Assembly (NCBI RefSeq): GCF_946887195.1
Contig: NZ_CAMPKE010000016.1
Location: 32,156-96,155, forward strand
Source of the DNA: an uncultured Halomonas sp.
GTDB lineage: Bacteria; Pseudomonadota; Gammaproteobacteria; Pseudomonadales; Halomonadaceae
Reading direction: 5' to 3'
DNA: 64,000 nucleotides
The notes beneath the pieces are model-generated. The model made no database searches, was not told the DNA's origin, and was given only the letters and a program-made list of their open reading frames with translations. Position 1 is the first letter of the stretch. Every line of letters begins with the position of its first letter. A program made the position numbers and the translations under genes. Positions 7,182 to 14,823 of the stretch are shown here, one piece after another.

Positions 7182-10100
7182 TTACGCCGCACCCTCCTCT
7201 TGCTCTCGCTCATGGCGGATTAGTCGCGCCACGTGGTCGGGCGACTGGCTATTGCGGGCCAGTAGCGCATAAGCCGCCGGTACGATGAACAGCGTCAGAA
7301 ACGTCGCGAAGAGAACCCCGAAAAACACCACCACACCCACGGCGCGCCGGGCCTCCGCCCCGGGCCCCGTCGCTAGCAGCAGTGGCACCGCACCGGCCGC
7401 GGCCGACAGCGAGGTCATCAATACCGGGCGCAGGCGAATGCCGGCGGCATCGACGATGGCGTCGTGGAACGAGTGGCCCCTATCGCGCAATTGATTGATG
7501 AATTCAACGATCAGCACGCCATTCTTGGCCGCAAGACCCACCAGTAGGATGGCGCCGATCTGGGAGAAGATATTGATCGTAATGCCGGTAAGCCACAGAC
7601 CGATGAGCCCACCGGTCAACGCGAGCGGCACCGTGGTCATGATCACCAATGGCTGCCGAAAGCTCTCGAAATTCGCCGCCAGAACCAGATAGACGATCAC
7701 CAGCGCGAGCCCCAGCGTGATGTAGAGCGAGGCACCCGCTTCCAGAAAATCGGCGGCCGCGCCGTCGTAGTTGAGCTGAATGGTCGGCGGAAGCTGCTGC
7801 GCGTATTGATCGACGATATCGATCGCCCGACCGAGCGGAAAGCCGGGTACCAGACCGGCGGAGACCTCGACGGCGCGTAGCTGGTTGTAATGACTTAGCG
7901 TATCGGCCCCCGCCGTCTCTTCGAGTTCGACGACGCTCGCCAGCGGCACCAGCTCGCCAGATGTGTCGGAGCGCACATACAGATTGCGCAGATCGGTGGG
8001 CGTGCGCCGATCGGCCTCGCGACCCTGGACAATGACGTCGTACTCCTCCCCACCACGCGAGAAGGTGGTGACGCTCTGCCCGCCCATCATCGTCTGCAAC
8101 GTACGGCCCACCGAGGCAACCGATACGCCCAGATCGGCGGCACGATCGCGGTCGATGGCGATGCGAACCTGCGGCTTGCGCTCGTTATATTCGGTTTCGA
8201 CATCGACGAAAGCCGGCTGAGATTCCAGATACGCCATCAAGCCTTCGGCCTCGCGTGCCAGGTTCTGGTAATCCTGGCCGCCGAGGATCATCTCCATCGC
8301 CGCATCGCCGCCACCACTGCTCAGCCCGCTTCGGGCATAGGCCGACACCTCGACGCCGGCCAGCGTCTCCAGGCGCTCGCGAAGGTCGGCGGCGATGGTT
8401 GCGGCGTCGCGCTCGCGCTCGTCCCAGGGCACCAGAGTAATTGTCAGACGGGCCGTGTTCACGGCGTTGCCATCGTAGGAGCCGGGAATGCGACTCAGGT
8501 AATGATCGACCACGCCATCGGCACGATACTCGGCCAATACCGCTTCGACCTGATCGAGATAACGCCGGGTGTATTCGAGTGTGGCGCCCTGCGGGCCAAC
8601 CACATAGGCGCGAATCACGCCGCGATCCTGGGGCGGCGTATAGGCGCTGGGCAACACCCGGAACAGCGCGCCGGCGGCCAACAACACGAGCAATGCAACC
8701 GTCAGCATGCGCCAGGGATGCGCTACAACCTGGCGGAGCATTGCCTCGTAGCGCTGGGCAATGCGGCGAAAGCGCGAGTCTACCCAATGTGCGAACCCGC
8801 TGCGCTTGGCGCGGCCCTTGAACAGCCGCGAAGTCATCATCGGCGTCAACGTGAGTGCCACCAGCGCCGAGAAGGCGACGGCGGCGGCCACGGTGAGACC
8901 GAATTCCGCGAACAGACGACCGACCTCGCCGCCCATGTAGGAGATCGGTACGAACGCCGCCACCAGCACCAGAGTGGTGGCAATCACCGCAAAGGCGATT
9001 TCGCGCGAGCCGTCCAGTGCCGCGAGCAAGGGCGATTGCCCCTCTTCGATACGCCGATAGATGTTTTCCAGCACCACGATCGCATCGTCCACGACCAGGC
9101 CAATGGCGAGCACCAGCGCCAGCAGCGTGAGCACGTTGAGCGAGTAGTTCAGCGCCGCCATCGCGATCGTCGCCGCCAGCAATGAGATCGGCACCACCAC
9201 CGCCGGAATCAGCGTGGCGCGCAGGGTGCCGAGAAAGCCGTAAATGGTCAGCAATACCATCGCCAGCGAGACGCCGAGCGCGATATAGACCTCGTGAATC
9301 GACGCTTTGATGAAGTCGGCGCTGTCGAACGTCACGGCGAGTTGCATGCCTTCGGGCAGGGTCGAGCGGATGGATCCCAGGCGTTCTCGCACTTCGGTCG
9401 ATACCGCGACCGGATTGGCCTGCGCCTGTGGGGTGATATCCATACTTACCGCCACTTGGCCGTTGGAGCGCGCGAGGCTGCGCTGGTCTTCCGCGCCCAG
9501 CTCCACCCGGGCCACTTCGCCAAGTCGAACCAGGTTACCTTCGGGTCCATAGCCAATCACCAGTTCGCGAAAGTCCTGCGCCTGGGTGAATCCCGATAGG
9601 GTGCGCAACGTAAATTCGCGCGCCTCGGACTCCAGACGGCCCGCCGGCAGTTCCACGTTCTGCGTATTCAGCGCTTGCGCCACGTCCTCCACGGTGAGCT
9701 CGCGGGCCGCCAGCGCCTCCCGGTCGAGCCACAGGCGCATGGCGTAGCGGCGTTCGCCGGAGAGCTGAACCTGCGAGACGCCATCGACCGTGCTCAGTCG
9801 GTTGACCACGTAGCGCTCGACATAGTCGGTGATCTCAAGCGGACTCAGACGATCGCTGGTGAGCGTCAGCGACATCACCTCCTCGGCACTGGAGTCCGCG
9901 GTGCGAATCGACGGCGCGTCGGCATCATCCGGCAGATCGTCGCGAATACGACCCAGCCGGGTGCGCACGTCGTTCGCCGCCTCGGCGACATCCGTATCCA
10001 GGCTGAACTCCATGTTGATCTCGGCCTGCTCGTCGACGCTCGTGGAGGTCATCTCCTCGAGCCCGGGTATGCCGGCGAGCTGCTCCTCGAGCACATCGGT

Positions 10101-10289
10101 GATCTGGGTCTCGACGACCCGGGCCGACGCCCCCTGGTAAACCACATCGACCGATACGAACGCTCGGCTGATATCCGGATATTCGCGCAACGGCAGAAGG
10201 CGCAACGCCATGAGCCCCACGACCAACAGCAGCAGGCTGATGACCGCGGCGAATACCGGACGGCGAACCGAAACATCCGATAGCATCAT
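7182..10289 (-). CDS. RND efflux transporter, inner-membrane permease subunit (HAE1 type)
   Basis: A 1035-residue resistance-nodulation-division pump of the normal family length. It begins with the first transmembrane helix after SDVSVRRPVFAAVIS. The proton-relay acidic pair is present in GLVVDDAIVVLENIYR (near residue 400). The second half repeats the fold (LGLALVIVYLVLAANFESF, then GLAAKNGVLIVEF). The sequence resembles the MexK/MdtB-like drug-pump branch more than metal pumps. Its ATG overlaps the adaptor stop by 4 bases, so the two are coupled. No outer-membrane channel gene or regulator is adjacent, so it presumably borrows a TolC/OprM-type channel. The substrate is unknown. Confidence 0.9.
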   Translation of the reverse strand: MMLSDVSVRRPVFAAVISLLLLVVGLMALRLLPLREYPDISRAFVSVDVVYQGASARVVETQITDVLEEQLAGIPGLEEMTSTSVDEQAEINMEFSLDTDVAEAANDVRTRLGRIRDDLPDDADAPSIRTADSSAEEVMSLTLTSDRLSPLEITDYVERYVVNRLSTVDGVSQVQLSGERRYAMRLWLDREALAARELTVEDVAQALNTQNVELPAGRLESEAREFTLRTLSGFTQAQDFRELVIGYGPEGNLVRLGEVARVELGAEDQRSLARSNGQVAVSMDITPQAQANPVAVSTEVRERLGSIRSTLPEGMQLAVTFDSADFIKASIHEVYIALGVSLAMVLLTIYGFLGTLRATLIPAVVVPISLLAATIAMAALNYSLNVLTLLALVLAIGLVVDDAIVVLENIYRRIEEGQSPLLAALDGSREIAFAVIATTLVLVAAFVPISYMGGEVGRLFAEFGLTVAAAVAFSALVALTLTPMMTSRLFKGRAKRSGFAHWVDSRFRRIAQRYEAMLRQVVAHPWRMLTVALLVLLAAGALFRVLPSAYTPPQDRGVIRAYVVGPQGATLEYTRRYLDQVEAVLAEYRADGVVDHYLSRIPGSYDGNAVNTARLTITLVPWDERERDAATIAADLRERLETLAGVEVSAYARSGLSSGGGDAAMEMILGGQDYQNLAREAEGLMAYLESQPAFVDVETEYNERKPQVRIAIDRDRAADLGVSVASVGRTLQTMMGGQSVTTFSRGGEEYDVIVQGREADRRTPTDLRNLYVRSDTSGELVPLASVVELEETAGADTLSHYNQLRAVEVSAGLVPGFPLGRAIDIVDQYAQQLPPTIQLNYDGAAADFLEAGASLYITLGLALVIVYLVLAANFESFRQPLVIMTTVPLALTGGLIGLWLTGITINIFSQIGAILLVGLAAKNGVLIVEFINQLRDRGHSFHDAIVDAAGIRLRPVLMTSLSAAAGAVPLLLATGPGAEARRAVGVVVFFGVLFATFLTLFIVPAAYALLARNSQSPDHVARLIRHEREQEEGAA

Positions 10290-11383
10290 GGAGCGTTCCC
10301 CACCGGCTCCAGCGCACCGCCTTGAGGCCCATCGACCCGCATTACGGGCGTGCCGTCACGCACTTTCAGGGTTCCCTCCACGATGATCGATTCGCCCGGG
10401 TTCAGCCCATCGGTAATCTCGACCAGGCCAGGTCGGCGTGCGCCGGTTTGTACCATGCGTTGTTTGGCCACGCCGTTCTCGATCACGAACACGAACTGCC
10501 GCTCATTTTCCGGCACCACGGCCTGCTCGGGGATCAGTAACGCTGTCTTGGTATCGCGAGTGAGGCGTACGGTCAGCAGCATGCCGGGCTTGATCAGCCG
10601 CTGCGGGTTCGGCAGCACGGCGCGCACCCGTACCGAGCGGGTCACCGGATCGACGCGCGTCGCCACGGTCCGTACGGTTCCGGTGAACTCGGCATCCGGA
10701 TAGGCCGCCGAGCGGGCGGTGATGCTCTGCCCCGGCTCCAGCGTGCCCACGAATAGGCCCGGCACGGTGAATTCGAGTTCGATGGGCGTGAGATCGTCTA
10801 GCGTAGTAATCACCGTGCCGGGCTGCACCAGACTACCAACGCTCACCTCGCGCAGCCCGAGGCGGCCCTCGAATGGCGCACGAATGACATGATCGGCCAG
10901 CGCTGCCTCGGCCACGGCGACGTTGGCGCGATCGGTGCGCAGTTGGGTCTCGGATAACTGAAGCTGCGATTCCGACACCAGATTGGAACCAAACAGTTCA
11001 CGCTGCCGTTCATAGGCGCTCAGGCTTTGCGCGGCACTCGCCTGCGTGGCCTCGAGATTGGCCTTTACGTCAGCGGCTTCCAGTGTCGCCAGCACTTCGC
11101 CGACCTGAACCGTTGCGCCCGGTTTGAAGGGCAGCGTATCGATGATGCCGGGAACTTCGGGCGTAATCTCGATCGCCTGACTTGCGCTGGCGGATCCCAA
11201 AGCCTGGATGCGATCCGCCAGCGGCTGCGTGCGCGTGCGCTGCGCTATCACCGTTACCGGTTCGCTGACAGACGCCTCGACATTCGATTCGGCTCGCTCG
11301 CCGAAATACAACCACGCCACCCCGGCCATGGCGATTGACACCACGATGAATAGTAGGCCATTGATCGTGCGAGAACTGTTCAA
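10286..11383 (-). CDS. RND efflux periplasmic adaptor subunit (membrane fusion protein)
   Basis: A membrane fusion protein that links the following RND pump to an outer-membrane channel. It has an N-terminal membrane anchor (TINGLLFIVVSIAMAGVAWLYFG), a lipoyl half-motif (GATVQVGEVLATLEAADV), a helical hairpin, and the second lipoyl half (VIRAPFEGRLGLREVSVGSLVQPG). The start is uncertain: a TTG at 11383 has AAAGAGG 7 bases upstream and is preferred, giving 365 residues; a GTG at 11413 gives 375 but has only weak ribosome-binding sequence. It is the first gene of the pump operon. Confidence 0.88.
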   Translation of the reverse strand: MNSSRTINGLLFIVVSIAMAGVAWLYFGERAESNVEASVSEPVTVIAQRTRTQPLADRIQALGSASASQAIEITPEVPGIIDTLPFKPGATVQVGEVLATLEAADVKANLEATQASAAQSLSAYERQRELFGSNLVSESQLQLSETQLRTDRANVAVAEAALADHVIRAPFEGRLGLREVSVGSLVQPGTVITTLDDLTPIELEFTVPGLFVGTLEPGQSITARSAAYPDAEFTGTVRTVATRVDPVTRSVRVRAVLPNPQRLIKPGMLLTVRLTRDTKTALLIPEQAVVPENERQFVFVIENGVAKQRMVQTGARRPGLVEITDGLNPGESIIVEGTLKVRDGTPVMRVDGPQGGALEPVGNAP

Positions 11384-11630
11384 GATAAGACCTCTTTCCT
11401 GAATTACGCACACCTTGAAACGGCAATCGAACTATTTCCATTCGGATCTGGGCTCGGGCAATGACACCATGGCGCCTCGATCGATAGCCTCTCCGCTTCA
11501 ATCGGATATGTTGTTATTTAGAGACATAGGCAGGACGGTTGTGTTCAGTATTACAGCGACAGGCGCAAAAGCTTTCGACCGGACGAGTAGCGTTCGCAAC
11601 GCGGAATTATTCGATAAACTGACTACAGTG

Positions 11631-11650
11631 ATTGCTATAGGGATAGCAAT
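11631..11650 (+). promoter_or_regulatory. Perfect 8-bp inverted repeat before the His-rich micro-ORF
   Basis: ATTGCTAT (11631-11638) and ATAGCAAT (11643-11650) flank AGGG. The repeat ends a few bases before the ribosome-binding site of the 57-residue ORF at 11668. It may be an operator or an mRNA hairpin controlling translation. Confidence 0.5.
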
Positions 11651-11667
11651 TTCAGCAGGAGCACGCC

Positions 11668-11841
11668 ATGCACCGCACGCTCGTTACCCATTTGTCGATG
11701 ACGCTGGACGGCACCTTCGCGGCCCTGGCCGACCGCGATCAGGATCGCGATCACCGCTGGCAGGACCGCGATCACTATCATGATGGACGCCATGATCATC
11801 GCAATCATGGCCGTCATCACAAGCACAAGCAGCGTGGGTAG
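11668..11841 (+). CDS. Small His/Asp/Arg-rich protein, unknown function
   Basis: An open frame of 57 residues with AGGAG about 6 bases before the ATG. The first 20 residues are ordinary and weakly hydrophobic (MTLDGTFAALA). Residues 22-53 are strikingly polar: 11 of the 57 residues are histidine, 9 aspartate and 9 arginine, with HYH, HDH and HHKH clusters. Such composition suits Ni, Zn, Cu or Co binding, but no known family is recognised. It lies alone in an approximately 500-base interval between the RND adaptor and pepD, behind a perfect inverted repeat. The alternative is a chance frame in a locally repetitive GATC-rich stretch; the good ribosome-binding site argues for a gene. Confidence 0.45.
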   Translation: MHRTLVTHLSMTLDGTFAALADRDQDRDHRWQDRDHYHDGRHDHRNHGRHHKHKQRG

Positions 11842-11886
11842 GCCATACGCATCGGCTGAGCAGCCGGCGAGACCAGTGACCAAGAA

Positions 11887-13359
11887 CTAGGCCGCACGCC
11901 CTTCGGCGAGTTCCTCGATCAGCGCCCTCAGCAGTTGCCAGAACTCATCGACCGAGTCGATTTCAACGCGCTCGTTGGGCGAATGCGCGCCGCGAATCTG
12001 CGGGCCGAACGAGATCATCGCAAGCTCGGGGTATTTGCCGCCGAGAATGCCGCACTCGAGACCGGCGTGAATCACCTTGACCTCGGGGTCGTTGCCCAAT
12101 TGGCGTTGATGCAATTGGCGAAAGCGCGCCAGCAGCGGGCTTTCGGGATCCGGCGTCCAGCCCGGATAGGCATTCTCGACGCGCGTCTGCGCGCCGATCA
12201 GCGCAAACAGCGCACGAAAGCGATCGGCAATGTCCTGGGTTGCCGTGTCGCGCAGCGAACGCACCAGGGCGCAGAGCTCGAAGCGTCCGGCCTCGAGCGT
12301 CACCACACCCAGATTGTTGGAGGTTTCCACCACGCCGGGCACCTCGACGCTCATCCGCTCCACCCCATAGGGGGCGACATGTAGCGCGGCGATCAGCATA
12401 TGGCTGGCGGTACTGGTCAGTGCCTCATTGCCAGGGGCCGATTCTATTTCCTCCAATACCAGCGTGAGTCCTTCATCGACACCGGCCAGTTCGGCGATCA
12501 GTTCGGCCTGTAATTCGCCCAACCGCGCCAAGGCCGCTTCGCCTTCGTCGTCGGCCAGCGCCAGCGTGGCAAAGGCTTCGCGCGGCAGCGCATTGCGCAG
12601 CGTGCCGCCGTGGTAATCGATCAATCGCGCGCCGTAGGGTTCGAGCGCACGCAGCACACGCACCAGCAAGCGGTTGGCGTTACCCCGCCCCTTGTTGATA
12701 TCGATGCCCGAATGGCCGCCAACCAGCCCGGTTAGCGACAACCGCCAGGGCCGTTCATTAGCATGCAACGCGCTGGTCGGCAGGTTGGCGGTGACCAGTA
12801 CGTCGGCACCGCCGGCACAGCCGATATACACCTGGCCGCGATCCTCGGAGTCGAGATTGAGCAGAATGTCGCCTGTGAGCCAGTGCTCGGCGAGTTCGAG
12901 CGCACCGCCCATCGACGACTCCTCCTCGACGGTGAACAGCGCCTCGAGCGGGCCATGCCGCAGAGAGTCGTCCTCGAGCACCGCCAGCGCCGCCGCCACG
13001 CCCATGCCGTTGTCGGCGCCCAGGGTGGTGTTCGTGGCATGCAGCCAGCCATCGGCGATATAGGTCTCGATGGGATCTCTGGTGAAGTCGTGCGGATGAT
13101 CGGCATTGGCCTGGGCGACCATGTCCAGATGGCCCTGCAGGACAATCCCCGGTGCTTGCTCACAACCCGGCGTAGCCGGCTTGCGAATCAGCAGATTGCC
13201 GGCGCTGTCGCGCTCGTGCGTCAGGCCACGCGCCTCGGCCCAACGCTCGATCAGCGCCCTCAGCTCGGCTTCGTGGCCGGAGGGACGCGGGGTATTGCAC
13301 AACGTGCGAAAGTGACGCCAGACGATGGCCGGCGTCAATGAATCAAGATGTTCGTTCAT
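11887..13359 (-). CDS. pepD: Aminoacyl-histidine dipeptidase (peptidase D), M20 family
   Basis: A 490-residue cytosolic metallodipeptidase that hydrolyses Xaa-His dipeptides such as carnosine and many others. Metal-site motifs are in place: LQGHLDMV (His and catalytic Asp), LGADNGMG (bridging Asp), VEEESSMGG (catalytic Glu plus ligand), LDSEDRG (Asp) and the C-terminal RGAHSPNERV (His). The lid domain is present, starting at LTGLVGGHSGIDINKGRGNANRL. Length matches PepD. It is transcribed alone and convergent with nothing close. Confidence 0.95.
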   Translation of the reverse strand: MNEHLDSLTPAIVWRHFRTLCNTPRPSGHEAELRALIERWAEARGLTHERDSAGNLLIRKPATPGCEQAPGIVLQGHLDMVAQANADHPHDFTRDPIETYIADGWLHATNTTLGADNGMGVAAALAVLEDDSLRHGPLEALFTVEEESSMGGALELAEHWLTGDILLNLDSEDRGQVYIGCAGGADVLVTANLPTSALHANERPWRLSLTGLVGGHSGIDINKGRGNANRLLVRVLRALEPYGARLIDYHGGTLRNALPREAFATLALADDEGEAALARLGELQAELIAELAGVDEGLTLVLEEIESAPGNEALTSTASHMLIAALHVAPYGVERMSVEVPGVVETSNNLGVVTLEAGRFELCALVRSLRDTATQDIADRFRALFALIGAQTRVENAYPGWTPDPESPLLARFRQLHQRQLGNDPEVKVIHAGLECGILGGKYPELAMISFGPQIRGAHSPNERVEIDSVDEFWQLLRALIEELAEGRAA

Positions 13360-13550
13360 GTCGGATTCCTACGTGAGACCCTGACACCTTACGCCGTGAC
13401 GCGGGGGACGCAAGCCTTCCCTCGCCCATTCCCTGCCTCACGACGCGCGAATGTCGATTGGGCAAAGACCTGCCCCTAGAAGATCGCCATCGAGCCGAGC
13501 AGGCGCTGTCCGAGAACGGAGCCGGGCGAGCCTGGAACGTCGATGTGGTA

Positions 13551-14243
13551 TCAGTCGTCGCGCACGCGGCGATCCTCGATCACACGCCGGTCGCGCAGGC
13601 AGTCTCGCTCATGGGGTTCGTCGATCCAGGGCTCTGCGATGCCCTGCTCGATCCAACTGGCGACCGCCGGATGGGCCAGCAGGCGCTGAGCGTAATCCAT
13701 CGCCGGTGCGTCAAGCTCGATCCCGTAGCCGTGCACGCGAACCGCTACCGGGGCGAAAAAGGCATCCACCGCGCTGAATGCCGTGCCCGCCAGCCAAGGG
13801 CCACCGAAGCGCTCAAGCCCCTCCCTCCACAAAGCGTTCAGGCGCGCGATGTCGCGCGTTAGCGAGGCGCTCGGGGTGCCGAGCTCGATACGTAGCGCAC
13901 AGTTCATCGAGCATTCGTCACGCAGCGCGGGATATCCGGCATGCATTTCGGCGCAGGCCGAGCGCGCCCAGGCTCGCTGATCCCGTTCGGCGGGCCACAC
14001 GCCTGGCGTTTGCTCGGCCAGGTATTCGACGATGGCCAGCGATTCCCAAACCACCCCATCGTCGTGATGCAGGCAGGGCACCTTGGCGGTGGGGGAAAAG
14101 TTCTCGAAGGCGCGCTGCCTGCCATCGCCTTCGAACGGTATAAGCATCTCTTCGAAGGGGAGATCGAGCGCATGCATCAGCACCCAGGGGCGCATCGACC
14201 AGGACGAATAGTTCTTGTTGGCAATGAATAGTCGATAAGCCAT
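13551..14243 (-). CDS. Glutathione S-transferase family protein
   Basis: A 230-residue protein with an N-terminal thioredoxin-like GST domain (NKNYSSWSMRPWVLMHALDLPFEE, then cis-proline and glutathione-contact segment KVPCLHHDDGVVWESLAIVEYLAE) and a C-terminal helical domain with the capping motif AFSAVDAFFAPV. The NYSSWS segment could supply the catalytic serine of zeta/beta-like GSTs. The substrate is not predictable. The C-terminal 15 residues are Arg/Asp-rich and unlike most family members. Confidence 0.88.
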   Translation of the reverse strand: MAYRLFIANKNYSSWSMRPWVLMHALDLPFEEMLIPFEGDGRQRAFENFSPTAKVPCLHHDDGVVWESLAIVEYLAEQTPGVWPAERDQRAWARSACAEMHAGYPALRDECSMNCALRIELGTPSASLTRDIARLNALWREGLERFGGPWLAGTAFSAVDAFFAPVAVRVHGYGIELDAPAMDYAQRLLAHPAVASWIEQGIAEPWIDEPHERDCLRDRRVIEDRRVRDD

Positions 14244-14403
14244 CGAATGGCCCTCCGGCGTTGATGAAGGTGACCGCCAGCCTACACTCCCGGCATCGTC
14301 TGGATAAGATGGAGCCCATCAACGGCGTTCGAGGAAGGCCAGCTTATAACCTTGGGAAGACACTGCAAGATGCCGGTCATAGGTGCTACGTGCCCAACAC
14401 GTT

Positions 14404-14531
14404 GAACCATGATCCGCGATTGACGAATGTCCGGCGCGTCTGCCCGCTATGTACGTCGGTAAAGCGAGAGAATTCACCTGATTTCTGTCAGACGATCTCG
14501 TAAGAAAGAGGTAGAACACTATGAAAGCTAA
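14404..14531 (+). pseudogene. brnT: Degraded brnT toxin gene (C-terminal remnant)
   Basis: The frame from 14463 to the stop at 14529-14531 reads RIHLISVRRSRKKEVEHYES, the typical C-terminus of BrnT-type RNase toxins, overlapping the antitoxin start by 11 bases as in intact brnTA operons. Directly upstream this frame has a stop at 14460. The preceding strand residues (RRVCPLCTSVKRE) continue in another frame from about 14404, which implies a frameshift. No start codon or N-terminal half is recognisable. The toxin therefore looks dead. The upstream boundary is approximate. Confidence 0.65.
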
Positions 14532-14790
14532 GGACTTCGATACAAAATTTGACGACGGCCAAAAAGATATCGTTGATGATCTCGATCTTTCGACGGCGCG
14601 CCGTCTCAACCAAGAACAAAGGCGTATCAATGTCGACTTCCCGTCTTGGGTCGTCGAGTCTCTGGATCGTGAAGCCGCTCGTATCGGTGTTACACGGCAG
14701 TCAATCATTAAAGTGTGGTTGGTTGAACGCCTCAAGGCTGAAGCCGCCAACAAACCGCTCAATGGTGACGCCATAGGCGGCGCACATTAG
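14521..14790 (+). CDS. brnA: BrnA family (CopG/ribbon-helix-helix) antitoxin, orphan
   Basis: An 89-residue DNA-binding antitoxin. The N-terminus (MKAKDFDTKFDDGQKDIVDDLDLSTARR) is the toxin-contact region of BrnA. Residues about 38-72 (RINVDFPSWVVESLDREAARIGVTRQSIIKVWLVERL in pieces) form the ribbon-helix-helix. AAGAAAGAGG precedes the ATG at 14521. In complete systems BrnA neutralises BrnT and represses its operon. Here the toxin gene is only a remnant, so BrnA may be a relic or may cross-neutralise another toxin. Codon use is A/T-richer than in the neighbours. Confidence 0.85.
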   Translation: MKAKDFDTKFDDGQKDIVDDLDLSTARRLNQEQRRINVDFPSWVVESLDREAARIGVTRQSIIKVWLVERLKAEAANKPLNGDAIGGAH

Positions 14791-14823
14791 CGGGCCCTTA
14801 GGCGGCACATCCGGTTTTTGACA

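Noticed and set aside
11415..11783. A 122-codon plus-strand frame before pepD
   Set aside because: No domain or ribosome-binding site, and odd composition; it conflicts with the better-supported micro-ORF.
11635..11883. Hydrophobic minus-strand frame with Met/Ile/Val-rich stretch, resembling a membrane protein
   Set aside because: It is the complement of the GATC/His-codon-rich micro-ORF; the plus frame has the ribosome-binding site and this one has none.
14261..14503. An 80-codon frame upstream of brnA
   Set aside because: Only its last part resembles BrnT and the reading shifts frame; it is treated as part of the brnT remnant, not as an intact gene.
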